Under the pieces are notes generated by a model. That model was given only the letters and a program-made list of their open reading frames with translations. It was not told the origin of the DNA and did not search any database. The position numbers were made by a program, and so were the translations under genes. This document shows, piece by piece, positions 1 through 7,512 of a stretch of 12,943 bases of DNA (positions are counted from its first letter, which is position 1; every line of letters begins with the position of its first letter). Origin of the DNA: Stephanodiscus triporus (lineage: Eukaryota > Bacillariophyta > Thalassiosirophyceae > Thalassiosirales > Thalassiosiraceae); contig JALLAZ010001417.1 of assembly GCA_036939755.1 (NCBI GenBank), forward strand, positions 1 through 12,943, given 5' to 3'.

Positions 1-629
1 TCCAACTCATTCACGTTCACCGCACTAGTGGATGCATAGAGGTTCGTTTTTACCACCCACCCGTACGTGTCCTTCAATTCCTTCGCGGTTACGGGTTTTC
101 CATTCGCATCACGGATTAGGCGTGTGCCGTTCCCTCGGTTGTTTAAGCTGGCCCAAGCCTCAACAAGAGCTCGATAGCCACGGCTAACGAATACGTAGAA
201 GTTGTGGTCCACCAACACAGTGAGCTTGATCTCTTCCACAATTGCCGAAGCTAATGCATCGAGCTCCGGTTCCGTGAGGCCGGGGTCAATGTCAACGCAA
301 TTTGCCCTATGCTCAACATTTTCGGCTCTCTTTTCCTCCAAGAGAGCCTTGCTGCACTTGGCATTGCTCTTGGCACCGTTCTTGGCATCTCTCTGCTTCT
401 TTTGGAGCAAGCAAAAAGAATGACAATAACAAAGAGTGTAGTTGAGTTAACATGAGAGAGAACGTAGGAGTAAAGAACTGATTTTGCAACTTACCCGCTT
501 CGCCATCACCTCTGCCAAAATGACGTGTCCCTTCTTTTCCAAACACGTCAACGAGCAATGATGGTAGCCATCACTGCTTTTGTAAGCACCCTGTGCTGAT
601 TTACCACAACAACTGCACTTCGACGGCAT
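1..629 (-). CDS. Cys/His-cluster protein of unknown function, 5' part (two exons, runs off the left edge)
   Basis: Exon 1 is 629-495 (45 codons) and exon 2 is 392-1, open to the window edge, giving about 175 visible residues. The intron 494-393 has a GTAAGT donor and a CAG acceptor in phase 0, and the spliced frame has no stop. The first in-frame ATG is at 629; the longer open frame to 800 begins with TTG, so I did not use it. The N-terminus has CSCC at residues 5-8 and HHCSLTC at 23-29, a Cx2C then Cx3C spacing that recalls small treble-clef or TRASH/FCS-like zinc sites. Exon 2 begins Lys/Ala-rich and then becomes an ordinary mixed sequence (for example VDHNFYVFVSRGYRALVEAW). I do not recognise the family. 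Zinc binding is inferred from spacing only. A TATA-like sequence lies at 797-790. Confidence 0.7.
393..494 (-). other. Intron in the left-edge gene (102 nt)
   Basis: The donor reads CGG|GTAAGT at 495/494 and the acceptor GAAGCAG|AGA at 393/392. The join is phase 0 and links ...VMAKR to RDAKNGAK.... Without splicing, the exon 1 frame soon meets a stop. A CAG codon just before the boundary leaves a 3-nt ambiguity (one extra Gln). Confidence 0.75.
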
Positions 630-789
630 ATTGGACCGGTACGGAGTGTTGATGCCGGAGACGGAGCGTTTATGGGCCGACAGGAGACAACGCGTGCGCC
701 CGGAGACGAGCGATTTTTTTAAAAATCGGGAACGAGCCGCGAGGATCGGGGACGAGAAAAAAATCTTATTCTGCAGACTGAAACGAGAT

Positions 790-797
790 CTTTTATA
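790..797 (-). promoter_or_regulatory. TATA-like box for the left-edge gene
   Basis: TATAAAAG on the minus strand, about 160 nt upstream of the chosen ATG at 629 and about 50 nt beyond the PPR stop codon. It is the only good TATA match in the 630-847 gap. A 17-nt T/A-rich palindrome (CGATTTTT..AAAAATCG) lies downstream near 711-727. Confidence 0.4.
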
Positions 798-847
798 CAA
801 GTTGGCTTCTAACTAGGAGGATTATCAACCGACGGTCTTTCTTCATA

Positions 848-2851
848 TCACTCCACAATATACCACGTAACACGATCACGTATCTGCTTTACCCTGTCCA
901 ACCCCTCCTCGTCGTTAACCAGCGTCAGAGCCTTGATTACCAGTTCAAAGGTTACGCTGGTGGGTTTCAACGACGGCCTCTCGGTCTTGCGGCTCTGATC
1001 ATGCAGCAGGCACAATTGCAACAGCAGATCCTCGCATCTCCTTGCAGAGGCTTCCATCATCCGAAGTTTTTCGTTTTCGCGCATTACCGCCCATTTTTGC
1101 GGCGTCACCGTTGTAGTCAGATCATTCGCGTCCTCCTCCTGATCCTTCTGATCTTTCTTATCATCCTGATCCTCCTTCTGATCCCCGTTCTTCACCTCCT
1201 GATCCTCGTGAGCCTCGTTCTTCTCCTCCTTTTCCTTCTCCTCCTCCTCCTCCTCCTCCTCCTCCTCCTCCTTCTCATTAGCACAGGCGAGCGTTGCATC
1301 GATCGACGCTAGGTGGGCCTTGATTGCCGCCGTGAACACGATCGCGTTTGGTCGACACCCCTCCATCCCCATCAGGAACCGTCGGATCATCCGACGAAGT
1401 ACGGCGTCGGCGCGCTCTCCGGACAACCTTGCGTTGCTGTTCGCGTACGCGTTGATGACGGTGCCGTAGGAAATGCAATCCGGCATCACCCCCACGACCC
1501 CCATCTCGTCGTATCGTTTCTCCATCGAATCCAGGAGCTGTTCCGCCCTAGCCGCCCTATCCAGGCTCGTCGTTCCCCCTCCCCCCCCTCCCCCCGTCAA
1601 CGGATCCTTCGCGAAGGCGTTCATGCACGCGTTGTAAACGAACGTCGTCGGCCTCGCTCCGTCGTATCCCATCTGGTGCAGGCTCTCCATGTGAAGCAGA
1701 AGCTGAGCGGCCCTGTCGCTCGCGCCCGCCTCGCCGCTGTTCGCGTACGCGTTGATCACGGCCCCGAAGGTCAGGGCGTCGGGCACTAGGTCGGAATCTC
1801 CCATGTCGTACAGCCTCCCCATCTCGTCGAGGAGGGAACGGGCGCGATCGGCGCAGTTCGGATCCCGTGATCGAGCCACGGCGTTGATGACGGCGTTCCA
1901 CGACCTGGAATCCGGCTTTAGGTCCCCACCGTCGTGGTCGTCGTCGTAGTCGTCCCCCCCCCACCTTTTTTGATTGTCGTAATATTCCTCGTACATCTCC
2001 TCGAGGAGCCGTTCGGCCGCGCGCGCCGCGCCGCCTTTATCGCCGCACCTCGCCCACGCCGTGATTACCGAGTTGTACGTGACCCTGTTGGGACGCACGT
2101 GCTCCCATCCCCTCGTCGATCGGAGCGAACGCATTTTCTCCAACAGCGATTGCGCCCGCCTGGCCGAGTCCTTCCGGGTGCATCGGGCCCACGCCGTGAT
2201 GGCGTTCGTGAACGAGACGGTGTTGGGAATCACCATCGTCGTCGTCGACGAAGACGAAGACGACGGGGGATCGTCGTCTACTTCGTCGTCGACGACGACG
2301 TCGTCGACGGCCTCGCCACCTCGAAGGCGGTCCTCGTGCATCGCGTACTCCTCGACGGCCCTCAGTAGGAGGGCCTCGACTTTGGGCGCGGTGACGGAGT
2401 CGCAGTTCTTCGCCATGCGATTCAGGCCGTTGTTGAACCGCAGCGTCGCAGAATTGACGACGGCACGTGGTCCCTCTCTCTTCTTCTTCTTCTTCTTCGT
2501 CGTCGTCCCCCCCCCCACGCCGTCGTCGCCGTCCGCGGCGTCCTGATCGTCGAGGTCGTCGAGATCTGTCGACGGTCGTGCGTGGGCGACGAGGCCATCC
2601 TCTCCGCGGCGCGCGGCGGGACGACGACGACGACGCGACGACGACGACGACGACGACGACGAGGAGGACAGCGCCGACGTCCCAGCCGTCGCGAGCGCGA
2701 CGAGGACGATGGGCACGAGCGTCGCTAGCGTCGCGATGGCGACGACGACTGCGACGACGACGTTGGCGACGGTCCTCCTCCTCCTCCTCCTCCTCCATCT
2801 CCCTCGAGGGGCTTCTCCTCGATGCCGAGGCTGACGACGATTTTCCGACAT
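848..2851 (-). CDS. Pentatricopeptide repeat (PPR) protein with N-terminal targeting region
   Basis: A single-exon ORF of about 667 residues from ATG 2851. The frame is also open to an ATG at 3037 (729 residues), which would add 62 residues that read like 5' UTR. I prefer 2851 because it places a basic stretch and a hydrophobic segment (VANVVVAVVVAIATLATL..) at the N-terminus and leaves room for a promoter. The hydrophobic segment is followed by a Ser/Arg run, as in the bipartite plastid presequences of secondary-plastid algae. Counting from the upstream Met, PPR repeats span about 268-600, with RPN, KPD, VPD, RPT, MPD and RPN turns every 44-59 residues and helices such as VTYNSVITAWARC and SWNAVINAVARS. 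A Glu/Lys/Asp-rich insert (about 586-638) precedes a last PPR-like motif (TSVTFELVIKAL). PPR proteins bind organellar RNA; plastid or mitochondrial targeting is inferred. Confidence 0.85.
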   Translation of the reverse strand: MSENRRQPRHRGEAPRGRWRRRRRRRTVANVVVAVVVAIATLATLVPIVLVALATAGTSALSSSSSSSSSSSRRRRRPAARRGEDGLVAHARPSTDLDDLDDQDAADGDDGVGGGTTTKKKKKKREGPRAVVNSATLRFNNGLNRMAKNCDSVTAPKVEALLLRAVEEYAMHEDRLRGGEAVDDVVVDDEVDDDPPSSSSSSTTTMVIPNTVSFTNAITAWARCTRKDSARRAQSLLEKMRSLRSTRGWEHVRPNRVTYNSVITAWARCGDKGGAARAAERLLEEMYEEYYDNQKRWGGDDYDDDHDGGDLKPDSRSWNAVINAVARSRDPNCADRARSLLDEMGRLYDMGDSDLVPDALTFGAVINAYANSGEAGASDRAAQLLLHMESLHQMGYDGARPTTFVYNACMNAFAKDPLTGGGGGGGTTSLDRAARAEQLLDSMEKRYDEMGVVGVMPDCISYGTVINAYANSNARLSGERADAVLRRMIRRFLMGMEGCRPNAIVFTAAIKAHLASIDATLACANEKEEEEEEEEEEEKEKEEKNEAHEDQEVKNGDQKEDQDDKKDQKDQEEDANDLTTTVTPQKWAVMRENEKLRMMEASARRCEDLLLQLCLLHDQSRKTERPSLKPTSVTFELVIKALTLVNDEEGLDRVKQIRDRVTWYIVE

Positions 2852-3172
2852 GGCGCCGATTCGTTCGTCGGCAGCGGACGGACGGTTCGAGCGGCGCTGC
2901 GAGTTCTTCTTCCGGCGGGGAGGTGGGCGGCGGCCAGGCCAAAGACAAAATGAGAACGCACACACTCTCTTCTTCTGACTCGGCAAGAGATAAAGTACCG
3001 AGCAATGACGCGGAATCGTAAGCGCATGAACTTCCATCGCTCCGTACCGTCTGTTCCTGAATAAAAGTCATGCAATAACAACCAAAAACGAAGCCTCCAC
3101 TCTCACCCCCCCCTCCTCCACATATCATCTACTCTCATCTATTCTGCATTCGATCATCCGCGACCCGACGAC
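2852..3172. promoter_or_regulatory. Divergent promoter region between the PPR and WD40 genes
   Basis: The two genes are head to head, with 321 bp between the preferred PPR start (2851) and the WD40 start (3173), or 135 bp if the PPR starts at 3037. The stretch near 3060-3172 is less GC-rich than the flanking coding sequence and has a C-run and CATCTACTCTCATCTATTC-like pyrimidine tracts. No convincing TATA or initiator could be fixed on either strand. Shared regulation is inferred from geometry. Confidence 0.45.
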
Positions 3173-5185
3173 ATGGTCGACGAATCGGCATTCGCCTTCG
3201 ACGGACGGCTCTTCTCGTCCTACCAGGAGATGGTCGACGCCAAGCGCAGGCGAAACGCCGACGTGCTGTCGAGGTCCGGCCTGCTCGAGGCCAGGTCGGC
3301 CCTGCTTGCCTCCTCCGACGTCCGACGTCCGCCGTCCTCCTCCTCGTCGTCCTCCTCCTCCTCCGGAGGGGGGGGATTGTCGACGAAGCGACGGACGACG
3401 ACGTCCGCCGAACGACCGCCCCGACGCAAGTCGAGTCGCATCGCCGGGGCATCCGCGCCGGACGTGCGCGTCGTGTCCGAGTCGGGGGGGACGTTCGTGA
3501 TATCCGGCGGGGAGGGATCGTCGTCCTCCTCCCTCCTGCTCGTCGGATCGTCGTCGTCGTCGTCGTCGTCGCGGGGGGAGGGGGAGGAGGATGACGACGA
3601 TAAGGGGAAGAAGGGCGGCGGGGGGCATTACAACGGACGCGTCAACGACGGATCGGACCTGACGATCGCCGACGCCGTCAGACTCGCGGGACCGAAGTGG
3701 ACGGACGACGAGGACGTCGAACGCGCGTTGCGCTTCGTCGCGACGACGTTGTCGGACGCGGTCGACGACGTGCCCTTCGCCGCGTGGATGGGAGGAGGAG
3801 GAGGAGGGCGGGGGGGAGGAGGAGGAGGAGGAGAAGGAGGAGGAAGCGGGAGGAGTCCCGATTCCGTCGCGTGCGGACCCGGCGCACGATCGTCGTCTTC
3901 GTCGTCGCCGTCGAGGACTGACGACGACTACGACGACGACGACGACGACGACGACATCCTCCTCCGTCGGCGTCGACTCGACGGGCTCTCGTTGGACGAT
4001 CCCGCGTCGTGCGTCGCCAAGGTGACGCCCGAGCGCATATACGGCATAGCGTGTCATCCGTCGCCGGACTCGGTCATCGTGTGCGCGGGCGACAAGGCCG
4101 GACACCTGGGCATATGGAACGCGGGGGACGGCACCTCGAAGGACGACGACGACGACGACGGCGCCGCCGCCGCTCGCCACCACCTGTTCAAGGTACACGG
4201 CGGCGCGATATCCACCCTCGCTTGGAACGGCCGGGGCACGTCCCTCCTCTCCTCGTCGTACGACGGATCGGTGCGTCTGTTCGACGTCGAGCGAGGCGAG
4301 GCGTTCGAGGAGGTATTCGCGACCTACGACGACGACGAGAGGTATAAGGACAGGCTCGGATACGGCACCGATGGGGGGTACAAGTCGTGGATACAGAGCA
4401 TGGAGATCGATAACAGGTCCGATGGCGGCAGGTGCTTCTTCCTATCGACGAGCGAGGGTGGGGTGATGCACGTCGATCTGCGTTCGAGGGGCAGGCTAAC
4501 GTTCGACAGGGTCCTGAGCGAGAGGAAGATCAATACCGTCAGGTGAGTTCGGACGAACGGATTGTTACTTTGCTCGTGCGAGTGCTCCGCACGTCGATCC
4601 GGTAGCTCAATTGCAACGAAAAACGTCCCCCCCCCTCACATCTGTCCCGACAGCCTCCATCCCGACGGCAACGTCCTGGCGACGGCCGGCTTGACCGGAG
4701 TCGTCCAGCTGTGGGACGCTCGTAAGATCCCGACCATGACGTCGAAGGAGAAACCCAAGCCGCTTTCGTGGCAGGAGGCCGGTAGGAGTATCAATTCCGC
4801 CTTCTTCTCACCGAGCGGAAGACGACTGCTCACCACCACGCAGTCGAACAAACTCGATATCCTCGAGGATGCTCATCTCGCCAAGGGTTTGATCGGCAAG
4901 CCGAAATCGAGCGTACGCCATGACAATCAGACCGGAAGGTGGCTGTCGACCTTCATGGCGAGGTGGCATCCCTCGTCGTCGTCGTCGGATCGCGAGATCT
5001 TCGTCGTGGGGAGCATGCGCCAGCCCCGTTGCATCGAGGTCTTCGATCACGACGGCGAGCTCCTGCGCGAGATACGAGGCGACGCGCTCACGGCCGTGGC
5101 CAGTCGTTGTTGCTTCCACCCCGATCCCAACAGGCTCATAGTCGTGGGGGGTAACTCCAGTGGCAGGGTCACGATTGCGCGTTAA
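3173..5185 (+). CDS. WDR76/CMR1-type WD40 repeat protein (two exons)
   Basis: Exon 1 is 3173-4542 and exon 2 is 4654-5185, giving 633 residues when the 111-nt intron is removed. The N-terminus has the family's basic helix (YQEMVDAKRRRNADVLSRSG, about 17-36) followed by RRKSSRIAG (84-92). A long low-complexity linker of Ser, Gly and Asp runs (about 55-280) comes next. The propeller starts at VTPERIYGIACHPSPDSVIV (284-303) with AGDKAGHLGIW, the hallmark strand of WDR76/CMR1/DDB2-like proteins. Later blades include HGGAISTLAW, WIQSMEID, INTVSLHPDGN with VQLWDAR, and a terminal GGNSSGRVTIAR. Family members bind chromatin or damaged DNA, and WDR76 contacts DDB1-CUL4; the DxR after WD in LWDAR fits a DWD-type site. 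The family call is strong. The exact ligase role is inferred. Confidence 0.88.
4543..4653 (+). other. Intron in the WD40 gene (111 nt)
   Basis: The donor is GTCAG|GTGAGT and the acceptor CCCGACAG|CCTCCAT after a C-rich tract. The split codon AG|C gives Ser and restores KINTV-S-LHPDGN, exactly the expected start of a WD40 blade. An unspliced reading would break the propeller. Confidence 0.9.
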
Positions 5186-5392
5186 AAAGTTTATGTTGCA
5201 CAGAGAAATCCTCGTTAACGATCAAGTAAGTCTAATGTAGAAATCCAATTAGTAATCTCCATTAGCGGTGCAGTGCGGTTATCATCAAATAGTAGATCAT
5301 TATCTCTTATGAAACTACAGCTATAAAAATGAAGAAGATAAGGTGTTGCATACCACCACCTCTCGTAGGGATCCTAATGCGATGGGGCCGAT
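5186..5392. other. Convergent 3' intergenic region
   Basis: 207 AT-richer bases between the WD40 stop and the stop of the acidic protein on the other strand. A 7-bp-arm hairpin (GGCCGAT..ATCGGCC, 5386-5402) covers the minus-strand stop. No gene is seen. Confidence 0.6.
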
Positions 5393-6160
5393 CTAATCGG
5401 CCTCATCGGGATCGTAGTCGGAGGTGTTATCCCCCTCAGCGCTCTCCACCTCACTCTCGTCATCGCTCTCGTCATCGCTCTCGTCATCGCAAAGGTCGAC
5501 GATCTCTACACTCTCGTCCTCGTCGCTCTTGTCCTCGTCGCTCTTGGCGAGGACGATCTCGACACCGCTCTCGTCCTCGTCGCTCTCGTCGCCGCTCTCG
5601 AGGGGGACGATCTCATCATCGTCGTCATCGCTCTTGTCCTCGTCGCTCTCGTCCTTGTCGCTCTTGAGGAGGACGATCTCGACCTCGCTCTCGACGCTGC
5701 TCTCATCTTCGCTCTTGAGGAGGACGACCTTGTCATCGTTGAACTTGTCGTAAGGGACGCCGTAAGACAGGCGGCGGAATTTTCGGGCAGGTTTGCTGTC
5801 ACCATGCTCGTCGTCGGTGTCAACCAGCACTTCAAGCTGGGGACTCACGCTCACCCGTGGCACAGAGATCTTCTTTGGCTTCTTCACCTTCTTCTTCGCC
5901 TTTCCGACATCATTCTTGTGTGGAAGCCCATAGGGGAGATAGCGCCCAAGGATTGCCCCATCGAGCTTGATACTTCCGTTGTTGTTTAGGACTCTGATGC
6001 AACAGCCCACCTTGAAGGGGGCCTCACCTTTTGATATTCCTATCCCAGGGATACGCTGCAAGGGAATGATCCTTCGGTCATTCTCTGTGATGACAGGATG
6101 GGCGACAATATGCTGGAGGGAATACTCAACATAGGCAGGGAATAAGACCCTTCTGGTCAT
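5393..6160 (-). CDS. Acidic nuclear-type protein with tandem SUMO-interacting-motif-like repeats
   Basis: 255 residues from ATG 6160. The same frame is open to about 6199, just after a TGACAG that could be a splice acceptor, so the real N-terminus may lie in an upstream exon. Residues 1-78 are an ordinary mixed sequence with a small beta-rich block (FKVGCCIRVLNNNG, GAILGRYLPYG). A Lys-rich segment (KAKKKVKKPKK, about 87-97) resembles a nuclear localisation signal. The C-terminal half is Asp/Glu/Ser-rich and repeats a hydrophobic tetrad followed by acidic and Ser residues: VVLLKSEDE, IVLLKSDKDE, IVPLESGDE, IVLAKSDEDK and IVDLCDDESDDE, at about 17-22-residue spacing. This matches the SIM pattern (two aliphatic residues, any residue, aliphatic, then acidic/Ser). 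No RING, protease or other enzymatic domain is seen. The function is inferred from motifs only. Confidence 0.7.
   Translation of the reverse strand: MTRRVLFPAYVEYSLQHIVAHPVITENDRRIIPLQRIPGIGISKGEAPFKVGCCIRVLNNNGSIKLDGAILGRYLPYGLPHKNDVGKAKKKVKKPKKISVPRVSVSPQLEVLVDTDDEHGDSKPARKFRRLSYGVPYDKFNDDKVVLLKSEDESSVESEVEIVLLKSDKDESDEDKSDDDDDEIVPLESGDESDEDESGVEIVLAKSDEDKSDEDESVEIVDLCDDESDDESDDESEVESAEGDNTSDYDPDEAD
5447..5833 (-). repeat. Degenerate in-frame repeat encoding the SIM-like ladder
   Basis: On the plus strand, copies of a GAGGACGATCTC-like core recur near 5548, 5599, 5665 and 5715, embedded in CGCTCTCGTCCTC-type sequence. Three successive protein units are about 18 residues long, with one longer and one shorter unit. 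The repeat has diverged in DNA while keeping the aliphatic tetrad plus acidic tail. Confidence 0.65.
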
Positions 6161-6268
6161 CCCCGGAGTATTCCTAGACACATTCTCCAGGGATGTCTGT
6201 CAGAAGACTCATCTCAGTCCTGGAAAGAGCTCTCCAGCACTTGTTCCTTCCAGTTCCAACTATCATGA

Positions 6269-6478
6269 CTATAGCCGGGTTTTGACGACTTTTTTCATTT
6301 CCCATTCAAACAAAGTAAACCTGTTCGTGCCATAAAGGCAAAAGCTGACAAGAAGTGGACTTGCTTGTCTGTAGGCTGCAAAGTAGTCATCATCCGTGAT
6401 GGTGACAACCTTTCTCACTGCATCTTGAACTTTTGCACGACATTCCTTTCCCTTTGCTGTCAGATCTTTTCTCTCTTT
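6269..6478 (-). pseudogene. Possible internal exon or frameshifted fragment upstream of the acidic protein
   Basis: An open stretch of about 69 codons without a starting Met, ending at TAG 6271-6269 and in the same frame as the acidic protein. Its translation is protein-like (KECRAKVQDAVRKV, VTITDDDYFAAYRQASPL, FTLFEWEMKKVVKTRL). It overlaps the end of the zinc-knuckle ORF in a different frame, as if a single-base frameshift near 6470 separates them. No clean donor/acceptor pair joining it to the acidic ORF in frame was found. It could be an exon of one longer gene or a decayed gene. Confidence 0.4.
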
Positions 6479-6609
6479 TTAATTTTCGCTAGAGAAGAAT
6501 CCAGCGGTTTATTCTTATGACCAGGTGGCCTTCGAGGACATGCTGCACGATAGTGCCCTTTCGCAGCAACAGGAAGTTGGCATACACCACACTCGCAAAA
6601 GGCAGTCAT
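6460..6609 (-). CDS. Short zinc-knuckle-like ORF, possibly the N-terminus of a broken gene
   Basis: ATG 6609 opens a 49-residue ORF. It contains CECGVC at residues 5-10, then KGHYRAACP (17-25), then a basic tail (HKNKP, KIKKREK). The spacing Cx2C-x8-H-x4-C resembles CCHC zinc knuckles with the GH..xxCP ending common in transposon- and RNA-associated proteins. It stops at TGA 6462-6460, but a second frame continues with coding-like sequence to 6269. It may be the start of the gene that ends at 5393. The family is not recognised. Confidence 0.45.
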   Translation of the reverse strand: MTAFCECGVCQLPVAAKGHYRAACPRRPPGHKNKPLDSSLAKIKKREKI

Positions 6610-6715
6610 GGTTGACAAAAAAGTAAGAGTGGCGATTGAGCAATGAAGTGGAGAAAGTCTTGCTCTCTCCACAAAAATAAGGAAAATCCATGGACGGGGC
6701 GGGGGCTCTCCAGAA

Positions 6716-6861
6716 ACAGAATAAACAGCAGTTTCATGGAGGAACTCACAATAATACACACAGAGAAACAAAACAATGACGAAGAGACAGAATAAACAGC
6801 AGTTTCACGGAGGAACTCATAATAATACACACAGAGAAACAAAACAATGACAAAGAGACAG
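6716..6861. repeat. 71-bp tandem duplication (2.05 copies)
   Basis: Copy 1 is 6716-6786 and copy 2 is 6787-6857, followed by the first 4 nt of a third. The unit begins ACAGAATAAACAGCAG and ends ACAAAACAATGACRAAGAG. Only about three substitutions separate the copies, so the duplication is fairly recent. The minus-strand ORFs here are by-products of the repeat. Confidence 0.9.
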
Positions 6862-6892
6862 ATAAGAAGGACAACTGTATGGGGAGTCCATC

Positions 6893-7204
6893 ATGTTTAC
6901 TGTATTTGGCGGGAGCACTTGGGAACAGACCGAGCTGACTATGCACGAGACGACGAGCCCCGCGGGCAAATCTTTCAGGGCATTCATTCTTCCGGCCGGG
7001 CGAGACCACTCTGCCGACGGACTAGGTACCGTATCGGGTTTAAAGAACCAGCTAATGGTTCGCTCTGTGATGATAGCAAATATCATTCAGAGATTGTTTT
7101 ATATATATATCGTAAGGGTGAAAGGTAAAAAAGTTACTATTATCCCTCTCTTGCAGGCGTGTGAGTTTCCCGGGCCCAACAAATTGTATTTTTTTCTTTC
7201 GTGA
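6893..7204 (+). CDS. Possible small ORF of unknown function
   Basis: 103 codons from ATG 6893. The first 65 or so residues (starting MFTVFGGSTWEQTEL, then SPAGKSFRAFILPAGRDH) have mixed, protein-like composition. After IIQRLF the frame enters a TATATATATA tract and AT-rich DNA, where coding is unlikely. A GTAAGG..CTCTTGCAG pair around 7110-7156 could be an intron. No domain is recognised, and it may be a chance ORF or a fragment of a decayed gene. Confidence 0.25.
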   Translation: MFTVFGGSTWEQTELTMHETTSPAGKSFRAFILPAGRDHSADGLGTVSGLKNQLMVRSVMIANIIQRLFYIYIVRVKGKKVTIIPLLQACEFPGPNKLYFFLS

Positions 7205-7388
7205 TAAATAGTCAATGCATTTACGTGGGAACTAGTAGTCGCCAGTCGTCAGACGACGAGGCAGTTCCTATATTATTTGCCATTGCATTACTGGCCGTCG
7301 CCCGTAAAAAAAAATAGGGTTAATCCTCTTACCCCATCCCACCAGCCGTGCGCAACCCTAACTATCGAGGCGATGGGTGCCTGACCCT
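7205..7388. other. Noncoding stretch with telomere-like octamers
   Basis: No ORF of note. It contains AGGGTTAA (about 7316), AACCCTAA (about 7353) and GACCCTAA (about 7383), three matches or near-matches to the CCCTAA telomere-type unit within 80 bp. They are scattered, not in tandem. Confidence 0.4.
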
Positions 7389-7407
7389 AACACGGGGCAA
7401 AAAATAA

Positions 7408-7512
7408 GGGAGATCAGGTAAAATACCCCAGCATTTGAGTTGTGGCCAGCAAAATACTAGGTGTCGTTTCTTTCAGTCAGAATCCCTCACCGATTTTCGG
7501 CCCAGTAGAATA
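7408..7512 (+). repeat. Left terminal inverted repeat
   Basis: Begins GGGAGATCAGGTAAAATACC and ends GGCCCAGTAGAATA. It pairs with 8773-8878. Mismatches are scattered substitutions plus one single-base indel, which indicates an old insertion. Confidence 0.85.

Noticed and set aside
447..800. 57-residue basic N-terminal extension of the left-edge gene, resembling a mitochondrial presequence
   Set aside because: It begins with TTG, not ATG, and overlaps the TATA-like box, so it is probably untranslated.
2037..3128. Long minus-strand ORF (363 codons) in another frame over the PPR N-terminus, and plus-strand ORFs at 1934-3021
   Set aside because: They consist of Arg, Asp and Ser runs from the same triplet repeats. 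The PPR frame has real repeat motifs, so these are shadows.
3125..4198. Minus-strand ORF of 357 codons opposite the WD40 gene
   Set aside because: Low-complexity Val/Arg/Ser sequence antisense to the Asp/Ser/Gly linker; no domain.
5424..5753. Plus-strand Ser/Leu-rich ORFs opposite the acidic protein
   Set aside because: Antisense shadows of the Asp/Glu/Ser repeat.
6716..6861. CRISPR-like or multi-copy repeat array
   Set aside because: Only two direct copies with no spacers, in a eukaryotic context; a simple tandem duplication.
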